Source: Cephalotrichum gorgonifer
Taxonomy: Eukaryota > Ascomycota > Sordariomycetes > Microascales > Microascaceae
Assembly (NCBI GenBank): GCA_900312665.1
Contig: ONZQ02000009.1
Location: 305,328-369,327 of the forward strand
Length of the DNA: 64,000 nt
Direction of reading: 5' to 3'
This document shows, one piece after another, positions 23,952 through 36,117 of this stretch. Within the stretch, counting starts at the first letter, position 1; each line of letters starts with the position of its first letter. The position numbers were made by a program, and so were the translations under genes. Under the pieces are notes generated by a model. It was not told where the DNA came from. It saw only the letters and a list, made by a program, of their open reading frames with translations, and searched no databases.

Positions 23952-26313
23952 CTAGAGCTTGGCCTTCGCAATGTAGCTCGGGTCGGCCTTGATCTCCTCG
24001 TACATGCGCGTGATGTCCTCCCTGAAGGCCTTCGCGATGGGCGCCCTCTTGAGTTTGAGACTAAGAAACACGTCAGAATCACGATAAAACTAGAAAACAG
24101 CCCCACAGTGGGAGGGAAGAGGAGGTAAAAAAAAAGTAGAGGAAAAAAGGGGGGGGGGGGGTAGGACTTACGTCGGGGTGAGCAGCTCATTCTGGACGGT
24201 AAACGGCTCGACGAGAAGCGCGCAGTTCCGCACCTTCTCGAAGCTGTTGAACTTGTGCTTGCGACCGATGTCGTCCAGGATCTTCAGGAAAGCCTTCTTG
24301 ACGACGGTCTCGTTGGCGGCGGCGGCCAGGCCGGTCAGGTCGGCCGGGTCGACGGGCTTCTTGAGGATCTCGCTCGCGAAGGGGGCGAACGCGGCGGGGT
24401 CGATGCCGAAGATGGCCACGAGGTTGGACTGGTTGGGGTCGCCGTGGACGTAGGCGGACGAGATCAGGCTCGAGCTGCCGAGGTAGACGTTCTCGATGCG
24501 CTCGGGGGAGATGTACTCGCCCTGGGAGAGCTTGAGGACGTTCTTCTTGCGGTCGATGATCTTGACGCGGCCCAGGCTGTCGATCTCGGCGATGTCGCCC
24601 GAGTGGAACCAGCCGTCGGCGTCGATGGCCTTCCGGGTCTCCTCCTCGTTCTTGTAGTACTCGCGGAAGATGACGGGGCCGCGGAGTAGGAGCTCGCCGC
24701 GGGGGCGCGGGCTGTCGGTCACCAGGTACTCCATGTCCGGGACGGACTCGAGGCACACCTCCATGCAGGGGCTCGGGGGCCCGACGTTACCGACGGAGAA
24801 GTCGCCCGCCAGCTGGCAGGTGGCGACGGCGTAGGTCTCGGTGAGGCCGTAGCCCTGCATGAAGGAGTTGCCGAAGGCGGCGCGCAGGAACTCCTGCACG
24901 TCAGGGTCGAGGAGGGCGCTGCCGCTGACCATGCTGTGGCACCTGTGCAGGCCGACGGCGGCCCTGACCTTGGGGGTCCAGATGCGGTCGTAGAGGACGT
25001 GGGTGTTGGAGGCCGAGCCGGCCGGCTTCTTCATGTTGGCCTTCTTGGTCTCGATGACGTGGCGCGAGAGCGAGCCCTTGATGCCGTCGGCCTCGACCGT
25101 CGCGACGCGCAGGGCCGAGTTGAACTTGTTGAAGAGGCGCGGCACGGACATGAAGCCCGTGGGGCCGAGGATCTTCATGTCGTCGACGAGCCCCGCGATG
25201 TCGCCGTGGAAGTAGCCGACGCTGGCGCCCGACGCGAGGGCCGTCATGTCGACCATGCGGCCGTAGATGTGGGCGAGCGGGAGGTAAGAGATGTGGACGT
25301 CCCCGTGGCGCGAGGTGCCCGTGGTCTGGGCGGCCGACAGGGCGGATATGGCGTTGCCGTGGGTGAGGACGACGCCCTTGGGCGTGCCCGTGGTGCCGGA
25401 GGTGTAGTTGATGGTGGCGATGTCCTCCCGGCGCGGGGGGCGGGGCTTGCGGCCGGACGCGGCGCCGATGGCCTCGACGGTCTCCATGGAGTAGATCTTG
25501 ATGCCGTGCTCGGCGGCCATGGCGTTCAGGACGTCGAGCTTCGTGTGGCCGGCGATCTCGCCGGCGTCGACGGGGTCGAGCGAGACGATGAGCTTCAGCT
25601 TCGGCAGGCGAGGGGCGAGCTTCAGGAGGACGGGGATGTGGGGGAGGGAGCACAGGACGGCGGAGAGCTCGGCGTGGTTGATGATGTATTCCGTGGTGTC
25701 GGGGCCGAGGGTTTCGTAGAGCGAGACGCTGAAGAGCGACTGCGAGACGATGCCGAGATCTACCAGGGAGAAACACCAAGGGGGTTAGTTAAGAGGGCAA
25801 GGTTTGGGGGTTTAGGGATGAGAGAGGTGGCGCGCCAGAGGTAGTTCTCCGGGTTAGGAGGACGAGGACGGGGGGGACCATACCGGAAAGATGCCACTCC
25901 GCCCGGTTCTGCGACCACAGACCAACACCGTATCCATCGCCGGTGATACCGGCCTGGCTATGGATCTCGACGAGGCCGGCGCCGAGGTTCTTGCTCCTCG
26001 CCGAGGCCTCGGCGAAGGTGATCCATGAGTACTTGTTCTCCCACGCCTTGGTCTGGGGGTTCCAGGGCCTGGTGCCGAAGGCCTTGGTGGTCGGGTAGTT
26101 GCGCGCGGCCTTCTCGAAGAGGTCGTAGATGGTCTGCACGGACGGGTCGTGGGTGGTGACGAGGGGGGTGTCGCGGAGCTTCCAGTGGCGGTAGATGGCG
26201 GTTCGGCCCTCCTTCTCGGTGCCGGGGAGGGGGACGCCGTGAGGCTTGCCCGGCGGCGGGAGCGCGGAGAGGTCTAGGATGGCGCGGTCGGAGAGGGCTT
26301 GAGTGCGGGCCAT
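23952..26313 (-). CDS. FAA2: Long-chain acyl-CoA synthetase, peroxisomal type (Faa2-like)
   Basis: Activates fatty acids to acyl-CoA using ATP. Exons 25884-26313, 24172-25759 and 23952-24060 give 708 residues; the introns are 124 and 111 nt. The ANL-superfamily signatures are present: the P-loop-like INYTSGTTGTPKG at about residues 260-272, QGYGLTETYA, and the fatty-acyl signature around DGWFHSGDIAEID and IDRKKNVLKLSQGEYISPER. The C-terminus NELLTPTLKLKR is restored only by the last splice. The protein ends ...YIAKAKL; the last tripeptide AKL is a type 1 peroxisomal targeting signal, so peroxisomal beta-oxidation is the likely role. No signal peptide is visible. A run of about 12 G lies in the second intron and could be a sequencing weak point. 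Confidence 0.93.
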
Positions 26314-27505
26314 GGTGGATAGAGGTGCCCCTTTTGGGTCTTCGGTTCGGGGATGGGGGGAGATGTCGGAGAGAGAGGGGGGACCGAGGATGAGGGAGCC
26401 AGAGACTTGGCTGCGACTCTATATGACGACGGATTTCAGGATTCGGAGAAGGCCCGAGTCTCGAATGGTCACTTGTTGCAAGCTAGGAAACCACACACAC
26501 ACGCGATTAGAAGGGAAAACCAAGAAAGGGGCGGCGCGGGTGGCAGTACGGGTATACAAGTATGAGTTTTGAATGAGGATGGAAAATAAGTACGTACGAG
26601 TAAGTCAAGTCAGTTCCTATCCGTACAGGCCGGGGAAAGGTGGAAAGGGAGTTCGGCCTTCACGGGGAAGCGTTGTTACAAGTAGGAGTCCGTCTCCACA
26701 CGCTAGGCTCCATGTTTCCACTAGCAGCTCAGGGCGAGCCGAGGCAAAAAATCGCCGTACTACGTAGTTATGTACTCCTCCCAATACCGGGAAACCCAAT
26801 GCGCCAAACGGATCTTTAGCGGGGCCCGGGCACAGGTTTTTAGCGAGTTGGGAATTACATGGGCCCACCAGCTGCATGTGAAATCGGGCGCCATTGGCCG
26901 AGCCGGACGACTAAGAACTTTAATAAAGGCCCAACTGCCAAATCGGCAAAGCAAGTACATCTGCGAGTTTCTGCGATTCGTCAGGAATCTGCGGGGCCGA
27001 GGGTGTTCCAGCGGAGAGGGGTGTGTGTGTGGAGAAAACGAGGACCAAAGAGGACAATGGAGAGTGATACTCGTAGTTGAGCCTCGGTGCAAATGAACTG
27101 CGAGTGCTTCGAAATACCAGGCTGGAGTCGCTCGTTTTGTCCACTTGCTTGCTCCGTATGCATGTACTATCATCCTCCTCATCCTCCATTACGTCAACTC
27201 TTCTCCCCTTGCACCTTCCACTTTCTTCTTCTACCTTTCTCAACCCACAATTCTGAATCAAGGAATAGATGAAATAAATAATATTTCGCCTGCAGAGAAA
27301 CAAATAGTAACGTATCTTGCCTCGGGGGAATATCGCAGACTACAGGGTATGCATGGACCGGGCCCGTGTATGGGTGCTTGTAATTGCATATACAACTCCG
27401 GATGCGCCTTCGCCGCACGCACGCCGTCCCGCTTCCCCATGTTCCTTCCCCATCAAGACCAAATTCCGGTCCCAGTGAAACCCTCCCGTGTTTCCTTCCT
27501 CCTCC
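26314..27505. other. Intergenic region: acyl-CoA synthetase promoter and MET17 3' side
   Basis: Both neighbours lie on the minus strand. GTAC-type motif copies occur near 26550-26605. No gene or RNA is recognised. Confidence 0.5.
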
Positions 27506-29294
27506 TTACTCGCTCTTCACCTCGGGAACAACCACGTCGGCCTTGGGCGCCTCGGCCGCCGCCTTAAACGCCTGCTCAAAGTCCTCGATGATGTCGTCGA
27601 TGTGCTCCGTGCCCACCGAGATGCGGATCAGGTCCTCCGACGCACCCGACGCCTCCTTCTCCTCGTCCGAGAGCTGCTCGTGGGTCGTGGACCAGGGGCT
27701 GTGATGTCCGTGGTCAGTTCACGCATGTTTCGGTAGCAAAAAAAAAAAGAGGGGGGAAGGGGGGTTGAAGCTAAAAGAAACTTACTGGACGGCAAGCGTC
27801 TTGGAGTCGCCGACGTTGGCAAGGTTCGAGATGAGCTTGAACCCATCGACGACCTTGGTCCCCGCCGCGGCGCCGCCCTTGACGCCGAAGCTCAGCACGC
27901 CGCCGAAGCCCCTCTTCAGGTACCTCTTCGCGTTCTCGTGCGACGGGTGGCTCTCGAGGCCCGGGTACGACACCCACGACACGTGCTCGTTCTTCTCGAG
28001 CCACTTCGCCAGCGCGAGGGAGTTCTGGGCGTGCCTCTCGCCACGGAGGCTCAGCGTCTCGATGCCGAGGAGGAGCTGCTGGGCGGCGAAGGGGTTGAGG
28101 GCGGCGCCGAGGTCGCGGAGGATCTCGACGCGCGCGCGGATGATGAAGGTGATGGGGCCGAACGTCTCCCAGAACTTGAGGCCGTGGTAGCCCTCGGCCG
28201 GCTCGACCATCTGCGGGAAGCGCGCCGCGTTGGCGCCCCAGTCGAACTTGCCGCTGTCGACGATGACGCCGCCGATGGTGGTGCCGTGGCCGCCGATCCA
28301 CTTGGTGGCCGAGTGGACGACGATGTCGGCGCCGTGCTCGATCGGCCGGATGAAGTAGCCTCCCGCGCCGAAGGTGTTGTCGACCTATGTGGTAGGGTAC
28401 GTTAACACGCATATTTCTTCCCACTTCTCCGAGAGAAAATAAAAGGGGGAGGGGGAGGGGGAGGGACACTTACAACGAGGGGAACACCCGCGTCATGCGC
28501 CACCTTGGCGATGGCCTCTAGGTCGGGAACGTTATACCTCGGGTTCCCGATGCTCTCGACGTAAACGGCCTTGGTCTTCTCGTCGATGGCGGCGGCGATG
28601 TCCTCGGGCTTGTCGCCGTTGACGAACTTGGTGTTGATGCCGAGGCGGGGGAGGAACACCTTGAACTGGTTGTAGGTGCCGCCGTAGAGGTTCGACGTGG
28701 AGACGATGTTGTCGCCGGCCGACGCGAGGGTGTTGATGGCCATGAACTGCGCGGCCTGGCCCGAGGAGGCGGCGAGCGCGGCGACACCGCCCTCGAGGGC
28801 TGCTATCCGCTTCTCGAACACGTCGACGGTGGGCTGTAGGATAGAGAGAGAGAGTCAGAGCGTGTAAGTGGGGAAAGCGGGTTTGGCCGTTATTTCTAGT
28901 GGGGACATGGAAAGGGTGGAGCGACTGGGCTACGACGTACGTTCATGATGCGGGAGTAGATGTTGCCGAACTCCTTGAGGCCGAATAGCCTCGCGCCGTG
29001 GGCGGAGTCATTGAACGTGAAGGACTGCATTGCTTTGTTAGTTTCGGTCCCTGCCCCTCTACACTAGGCTTCTGGCCCTGGGAGAGGTGAGGGAGGAGGA
29101 ACGTACGGTGGTGGCGTAGATGGGAACAGCCCTGGAGTTCGTAGCCGAGTCGGGTTCATGACTGTTCACAATTATTAGAACCCCCTAGGCAACGATTGAT
29201 AACCCGCGTCGCAGAAGTAAGGCGGGGAGGGAGCAGGGAAGTGGTTGTCTTCGTACCCGGCGTGGAGCTGGAGTGTCTCAAACTTGGGAGCCAT
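27506..29294 (-). CDS. MET17: O-acetylhomoserine (thiol)-lyase (MET17/cysD type)
   Basis: PLP enzyme that makes homocysteine from O-acetylhomoserine and sulfide in sulfur assimilation and methionine synthesis. Six exons (29257-29294, 29107-29161, 28941-29024, 28474-28833, 27786-28384, 27506-27698) encode 442 residues, the usual length (yeast 444). The five introns are 95, 82, 107, 89 and 87 nt. Conserved segments include MAPKFETLQLHAGHEPD, SRAVPIYATTSFTFN, GGVAALAASSGQAAQF, the PLP-binding HSATKWIGGHGTT with Lys at about residue 207, and LAVHPWSTTHEQL, which appears only after the last intron is removed. The final HIDDIIEDFEQAF is also typical. Expected to be cytosolic. No clear sulfur-regulator site was seen upstream. 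Confidence 0.95.
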
Positions 29295-29792
29295 TGTGGG
29301 AAAGGGTTCTAGTGTTTCGATGGGGAATGGGGTATCCAAAAGAAAGATTACACGGTAAACGTTCCGAGCAGAATCGCCGGGTTTAGAGTTTGGGGAGAAG
29401 AGGTAGGAGCTTGTTTAACAGGAACGGAGGGGGACAGAATGAGAGAGCGAGAGAGGAGGGGGATGGGATGACGTTCTAAAGCTATTTATCCCCTCCAAGC
29501 CACCAGGACCCTTTCCCCCCCCCACCTCCCTGCATCCCGTGGGCTGGCTGTTCTTTTACACGGCGCTACCTACGCTCGTCCAATGCGAGTAGCACAAAAT
29601 GCGCTCGTTTTCCCTCTCGTTCAGGCCTACCCGGGTGCAAGAGACTCGTTGTCTCCGGGTATGAACATGGGCGGAAACCAGGTCCGCGGTATAAGTCCCG
29701 CTTGACAAGGCCGGTTTAGGAAAGTGTGGTGGGGTACACCCCGAGCACGCCATCAATGGTACAAGCGGCCAAGCTCGTGAGACCTAGTCATG

Positions 29793-29861
29793 CTTGTACA
29801 TGTACAAATTCCTAGTATGGCGCCAAGGCCTATCCGTCCGTAGAGCCACTTGTACATGTAC
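29793..29861. repeat. Duplicated CTTGTACATGTAC palindrome
   Basis: CTTGTACATGTAC occurs at 29793-29805 and again at 29849-29861, 56 bp apart; the first copy extends to the perfect 14-bp palindrome TTGTACATGTACAA. Confidence 0.7.
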
Positions 29862-31120
29862 GAACCCCCCCACTCTCCGATGTATCGAAGAGAAGGGGAA
29901 AAAAAGAGGCAGTTGACTACAAGTAATGCGCGACGCGTGGGCCGAATCAGGACCGGGGGACGTCAGTTTGGCGAGGTGGGGCTGAGAGGATGGGGGATGC
30001 CGGAGGTGTGCAGCCGGAGGAGGGCGTGGTGCGTGAGTGCGTGGGGAGAGCCCGCGAGGCCATTACGAGTACTTTCGGTGGGCTGACGGGGTGGACGGAG
30101 GTGGGCATTATTATTCGGTGACGAAATATTTTCATAAAGATGGGTGCTTGGGGGGGAACCATGAAAGTGGCTGCGCGGGGCGCGGGGGGGCAGAGGCGCG
30201 GGGCGCGGGGCGGCGCGGGGTTGTTTGCGGTGGTGGATGGGGAGGCAGGAGCGACTCGTGCTAAAGGCCACAGTGCAGGAGCAAGGTACCACCCGAGACC
30301 GGGGGCATTGGAACGCCCAAGACCAGACCAGGCGCCACAGTTACAAGTACGTAGCACGTATATTATACGGCGGTTAGTACGGTGGGTGGGTTGGGCCACG
30401 GAATGATGGGATGGACAGACGGTATTACATGTCGCGTGGTCCATGATACCATATGGATCGACATGACTGAATTGTCACCATCCGAACCCAACCAAACCGT
30501 TCGAGGTCTAAGTGAGCGCTCGTGGGTCCAACCGGGCGTGTCTATTAGCTAACACAAGCAATAGTGTATATCCGATACCGGTAGGGTAGGATTTACTTTG
30601 GGTTTTCTTCCTCTTATTGTCTCTTTCTGATAATGGATATTACTTGAAGTCCCTACCGATGTAGTTAGGCACTTCTATTCCATGACTACATGTACGAGTA
30701 GATAATAGACCAAGAAGAAAGGAGGGGGGGGTTCTTCAAGGGTAACGTCTAGACACAATTGGACAGAAACGGTTGGCACGTTCATATGTTGAGAAAGAAT
30801 CGCCGGGATATATTTGTATGATACTCGCTCGTTCCAATTGCCCCGCTCACCCATCGTCAAGACTAATAGTTTATATGCATCCGTCCGCCCAAAATATGTG
30901 GAACCTGCCTGGTATGACAAAAAAAAAGAAAAAGGAAAAGGAAAAAAAAAGATAAACTCCCCTTCCCAACCCCACCCGCTCAACCTGTACCTGGGACGAT
31001 GCCCGTATCTTTATTTAATCGTCCCACCGCTTCCGCTCTTCAGCTCAACTCTCGACTGACGACGTCTGGAGCCACCGTGGCGTGCTGTGCACCCCCATTC
31101 CCACTCCCACTTCCCCCCGT

Positions 31121-31144
31121 GGCAGGCAGGCAGGCAGGCAGGCA
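31121..31144. repeat. GGCA tetranucleotide microsatellite
   Basis: Six uninterrupted GGCA units in non-coding DNA downstream of the MARVEL-type gene. Confidence 0.85.
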
Positions 31145-31287
31145 GAGTGGATATGTTCCAACGCGGAACCCCATCACCGAAAAGTTTCCGGGAGAGCGAT
31201 CCGTAAACTCCCTCCCCGTCCGAGCAGCCAAGAAAAAAGAAGAACCCCCCTCCCACAAATAACCTATAGGTCATCACTTACACGCCT

Positions 31288-31935
31288 CTACCTCTCCGTC
31301 ATGGCCGGGCCCCCGCCACCCGTCCTCCTCATGCCCCCCTTGAACACGTCCTTGATCATCAGCGTCGACGTCCCGGCCCACAGCGCGAACGAGCCCGCCC
31401 CGGCCACGGTCGCCGCCTTTGCCGCGGCGCAGATGACGCCGCGGCAGAAGTCGAGGCGCGCGATGAAGGCCGCCATGGCCACGAACCCGGCGAAGTAGAA
31501 GATGGTGTTTAGGAGCTCGAAGGCGAGGGAGACGAAGGGGTGTGACGCTGGTCTCCCTGTTAGTGGCTTCTTCTTCGGGGTTCTCTCGATGATCTGGGGG
31601 AGAAAGGAGGGAGAAAACTTACCCCTTGGGGCCAGCCGCGGCACTGCCTCGAGATAGACGATGGAGATGACGCTGAAGATGGGCACGAAGAGGAGGAAGT
31701 TGACTGTCATTGGCGATGCGAAGGGGGACTGGTTGATGTACCAGTCGGCGACTAATTCGTGGCCACCTGGTGTCAGCAAACTCTTTCTCCTTTCCTCCCA
31801 CGAACTCACTCGCCCCCTTTCCTCCTATCCAACTTATTTTTTAGGGAATCACTTACCGACTGCGGCCATGCCGAGTGTCCCCAGGGCTAGGAGGCCCTGG
31901 AAGGACCGGATGGCGATGACGATGGCGGGCTTCAT
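31288..31935 (-). CDS. MARVEL-type tetraspan membrane protein
   Basis: Small four-helix membrane protein expected at the plasma membrane or cortical membranes; function not established. Exons 31857-31935, 31623-31751 and 31288-31547 give 155 residues. Four hydrophobic segments are visible: near residues 2-26 (KPAIVIAIRSFQGLL), 40-60 (TVNFLLFVPIFSVISIVYLE), 75-100 (SLAFELLNTIFYFAGFVAMA) and 115-135 (GSFALWAGTSTLMI). This spacing and the short loops fit fungal MARVEL-domain proteins. The C-terminus is basic and glycine-rich. Both introns (105 and 75 nt) have two possible AG acceptors; the distal ones are chosen because the branch-like CTGAC or CTAAC lies too close to the proximal ones. Other choices only add a few in-frame residues. 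The 5' region carries GA/GT simple repeats. Confidence 0.8.
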
Positions 31936-33459
31936 ATTGAGAGAGAGATTGAGAGAGTGTGTGTGTGTGTGATGGTGAGAGAGACAGGGACAGCGACAGG
32001 GAGAGAGGTCGCTCTTTAGTAATAGTAAGTATTTCGAGTTGCTATTGAACGTCTCGCGAGGTAAACTCGGAAAGGAGAGGATTATACAAAAAAGGTTTAA
32101 GAGAAGACAATGAAGGAATGTATAATCCCAAAAGGAGTGTGAAGAAGAAGAAAGGAATAGTCAGTTAGCAGCCTCCGGTGCGCTTGTCTTGGCTTCTCAT
32201 TCAAATCATATATAAGGAGAGTGAAAGGAGAAAGAGGTTCAAGAAAGACGGATCAAGAAAGAAAGAAAAAGGACGGAACAGGAAAAGCTCAACTCGAAAC
32301 CCCAAGGACAGAGAGAGAAAAGAGGGAACACAGGCAGCACTCCCCAATAAAACGGACCGGGAGAGTTTCTGAGATCAGGCGGGCCAAGAGCAGAGACAAG
32401 GAAACATGATGCTCAGCATGATTTACCGGCCCTCCCACCCATCTCCCTCAAACAACAGATGTATAAGAGATACGTCGGCACCAGAATGGCCCGGAATAAA
32501 GGAGAACCCTTTTTTTTTATTCGTCTGGGGTGGGAGGTGGAGTGACGAATGAGCGGCTTGCCAAGGATGTGTGTCGTCGTTCGGGTATGTGGTTTAGGAA
32601 ATGGCATTCTGAAACCGGGATGCGAGTTTATGCGACGACTCGACCTCAGGCGTTTCCTCCCCCCCCCCCCTTCTTCTTCGCCGACGTCTCTGCGCCTCCT
32701 CCGCACGGGGATTTGCATTGCTGTAATATGGTTTCCGCGCGTCATTCCTATTATTCTCCGACGTTTAGAAGAAAAGGAGCCCTCCCCCCCCCCCCCTTTC
32801 AAAAATCGGGAAGCTCGGTTGTCGGTGCCGTGATGTCAGGGACCGACTTTCACACTGACTTACGCTGTCAGGAGTAGATCGAGTTTAATGGAAAATCCAT
32901 CAAGGCAAACGACGGGGAGTTTGTATTAGACGAGGAACAAGTCACAATATAAGTTTACCCGGTTTGAGACGACATAAGCGCAAACTGCTCTTCTCATCTC
33001 ATCTGCTCCTCCCCTACCTTTTTTTTTCTTCACGCCCGATACCAATAGCCGTGCCATTCATCGCGAGGTGAACATTATATGCACATCTCCTCCTCTACTT
33101 CTCGTAGCTCCTCTACTTTTCGTACTCCCTATCTAGTGCCCCCCCTTACCCCCCCCCCCCGCCGCGACATCCCACGCCAAGCTCAGTATAGGCAGATCTC
33201 CCTCCCAACTCTAATAAAAAACGTAAACTCGTTCGTAGCGGACCACCAGCCACCAGCTCGATGAAATATATAGACCGAGAAGAAAGAATGGCAAAGAAAG
33301 AAATGAAAACAAGAAAAGAGACCAAAAAAATCACAAATTCTAACATCTAAAAAAAAGTCACCATAGCCCCCCTCCAAAACACAATTGTCTAAACCCTCGC
33401 GCGCGCGTTGAAGCCTATGTCCCCGTTCCCTCTGGATCCTGGGGCCTGGGCCTCCTCCC
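31936..33459. other. Intergenic region: MARVEL gene promoter and THR4 3' side
   Basis: Contains CT/CA-type simple repeats next to the MARVEL gene start (about 31939-31985), a purine-rich stretch (32200-32400) and long C runs near 32660, 32785 and 33150. No gene is seen. Confidence 0.5.
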
Positions 33460-35365
33460 CTACGCCCCCAACTCCTCGCTCACCTTCGCCCTCACAAACT
33501 CCCGCACCGCCTCCCACGTACACTCCACCTCCTTCACCCTCCTCTCCCGCTTATCGAGCCCCACGAACTCCGCCGGCAGCACCTTCTCCTCAAAATTGAA
33601 GCCCTCCTCGTCCTTCAGCGCGAGCTCAACTGCCCCCGCGAACTTGGCCGGGTGCGCCGTCGAGAGCGAAATGTGCGGCACCGCCGCGTCGGCCTTCTTT
33701 ATCGACCGGTCGCTCGCCGCCACGCCGACAGCCGTGTGCGGGTCGAGCACGTAGCCCAGCTCGTTGTAGTACGCCTTGATGGTGTCGACCGTCTGCGCGT
33801 CCGTCACCCGCTCGCTCTCAAAGTTCCGCCGCGCGCTGGTGATCATGTCCTGGTACACGGGGCCGAAGCCGCCCTTCGTCTTCAGGTCGCCCAGCCACTG
33901 CTTGACCTCCTGCCCCGCCTGCTTCTTGTTCCACTCGTCGTCCATCCCCGCCGACTCGGCGAACTCGTACGCGAGGAACCACAGGAGCCTCTCGAAGTTG
34001 CTCGACACCAGGATGTCCATTGCGGGGCTGAGCGTCTCCTTGACCCCGGCGTCCTCCACCGCCGTCGTCGGCGCCTTCTTCTCGTAGCGGCCCGTCTTGA
34101 AGAACCGGTCGAGGATGTCGTTCTCGTTAGTCGCCACCACGAACTTTTCCACGGGGAGGCCCATCCGGTGGGCGAAGTACCCGGCGAGGACGTCGCCAAA
34201 GTTGCCCGTCGGGACTGCGAAGCGGACCTTGTCGCCGATCGAGAACGACGGGTTGGTCTTGGCGAGGGCGAAGTAGGAGTGGAAGTAGTAGACAACCTGG
34301 GCGAGGATACGCGCGAAGTTGATCGAGTTTACCGCCCCGAGCTTGTGGGTCGAGTTGATTTCGGGGTCGGCGAAGAGAGCCTTGACGATGTCCTACAGTT
34401 CCCCCCCTCGTGTTAGTTCACATTGGCACACATAAGTGTAGTTGGTGTAGTAGTAGCGTGGGTGCCCATACCTGGCAGTCGTCAAAAGTCCCTCGGACCG
34501 CGATATTGTGGACGTTGGCATCCAGGACCGTAGTCATCTGGGCCTCCTGGATCGGGCTAACACGGCCCTTAGGGTGTAGGATGAAGACGGAGACGTCCTT
34601 CTTGCCTCGGAGGCCGTAGATGGCGGCCGACCCCGTGTCGCCACTGGTGGCGCCGACAACGGTCAAATGATGCCTGTCTTTTTGGACATGTTAGTCGACG
34701 ATCGAAAAAAAGAGGTCTCGGTGGGCACCCGGCGGTACCACCGGGACCAACAAGAGTGAGAGAGAGAGATGTGATGAGGTCTGAATTCCAATCCGTGCTC
34801 CCGCACCGTTGACATACCCGTTCCAGTCTTGCCCTCGTTCCTCCTCACGAGGAAATACTCAAACAGGTTCCCCAAGAACTGCAGCGCAACATCCTTAAAG
34901 GCAAACGTGGGCCCGTGGAACAGCTCGAGCAGCCACAGGTTGTCCTTCAGGTGCACCAGCGGCGTCGTCTCGGGGGAGCGAAACGTGGAGTAGCTCTTCG
35001 CGATGATATCCTTGAGGTCTTCGGCGGGGATCTCCGACGGCGAGATGTACAGAGACATGACTTTAAACGCGAGTTCGGTGAAGGAGAGGTCCTTCCAGCT
35101 CTCCCAGCCTTCGGCCGCCGGGATCTCTTCGGGGATATAGAGGCCGCCATCGGAGGCGAGGCCCTTTAGGACGGCATCTTCGAACGAGAACTGCGGAAGG
35201 GGAGAGATTTTTCTTTGGTCAGCAACGTGTTCCGGACGGGTACGGGGAGGTGCTTGATCTGCTTGGTTTACATACGTCGACGTCGTCGCCGCGGGTGCTG
35301 AGATACCGCTGCGAGAGAGTATGCGTGGCGGCGGAGGGCCTCGGGGCGGTACCGTTTGCGACCAT
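33460..35365 (-). CDS. THR4: Threonine synthase
   Basis: PLP enzyme that converts O-phosphohomoserine to threonine. Exons 35276-35365, 34818-35190, 34472-34677 and 33460-34392 encode 533 residues; the introns are 85, 140 and 79 nt. Fungal class features are present: N-terminal QRYLSTRGDDVD joined to FSFEDAVLKGLASDGGLY, the PLP lysine in HGPTFAFKD (Lys129; yeast Lys124), GATSGDTGSAA, LHPKGRVSPIQEAQM and FAVPTGNFGDVLAGY. The second intron's acceptor is AAAAAG, chosen because it yields TDRHHLTVVGATSG without a stop; the later CAG would put a stop in frame. The upstream region has three TGA(C/G)TC half sites, which fits general amino-acid control. It is divergent from EMC7. Confidence 0.95.
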
Positions 35366-35421
35366 TGTGAGATAATGAGAGAGGTATGTCTCTTGTCGAC
35401 TTGGGTTCGATGGATCAGGAG

Positions 35422-35533
35422 TGACTCCTTTCGTCTCGAGGAGAGGTATGCGCTGAGGGATTGGGGGATAGCGAGGAAGAAGAAAAGGGTAAAAAAAGGC
35501 GAGGTCGGAAGTTGGTGAGTCGGACCGTGAGTC
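35422..35533. promoter_or_regulatory. Candidate Gcn4/CPC1-type elements upstream of THR4
   Basis: TGACTC at 35422-35427, within the near-palindrome AGGAGTGACTCCT, and TGAGTC at 35516-35521 and 35528-35533. These match the TGA(S)TC core of the general amino-acid control bZIP factor but lack the last A of TGASTCA. They lie 57-168 bp upstream of the THR4 start. A six-base core is weak evidence. Confidence 0.3.
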
Positions 35534-36117
35534 GGAGTGTGGAGGTGCGGGCGGGGTGGTGGTGGCGGGACTAGAAGGCAGGGGTAGGTATGTCCTGGGC
35601 TTTGGAGGTTACCATGGAACGGACTTAGACGCTCAAATTTAGTCACCGGACATGCCTTCGGAGGGGCAAAATAAATTTGCCCCGCACTAGGCGGGAATTG
35701 GAAAACATTTATTGTACAATGTATCTGAAGGAGAGGGGCAGGTGCCAGCCGCCCCAACGTTGGACACCTGGTGAGTGGCGGGTGGCACCTGCTAGGTCCC
35801 GACCACGGAGCAGGGCGACAATGACGATGACGGAAGAACAGACTAAAGGCGAGTGGTCGCCCCACCCCTGTTCGGGCCATCCGTCTGTACATACGTAGGC
35901 CAGCCGTGCCATCGATGCTGTGCCACATTATCAAGAAGTGGCTTTACACATTTTTGAAAGTCACTACCCCTATATAACTACGTTTTTTTTTTGCAATTGC
36001 AGATAATAAACAATATATGTATTAATAAAAATAGATAAACCCGAAAGACAAAATGTTAATAATGTAATAATAATGTAAGATTTCAGGGGATCTTTCCCGT
36101 CTCAGTTCCGATCAATA

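Larger units (their letters stand above)
29295..31287. other. Two-kilobase intergenic region: MET17 promoter and MARVEL gene 3' side
   Basis: Contains two copies of a palindromic GTAC motif (29793-29861), other GTAC-type copies near 30340 and 30680, and a GGCA tetranucleotide run (31121-31144). No gene is seen. Confidence 0.55.

Noticed and set aside
24936..25844. 302-codon plus-strand frame
   Set aside because: Antisense shadow of the acyl-CoA synthetase gene.
27145..27567. 140-codon plus-strand frame overlapping the MET17 3' end
   Set aside because: Low-complexity and not joined to any exon chain; overlaps the real last MET17 exon.
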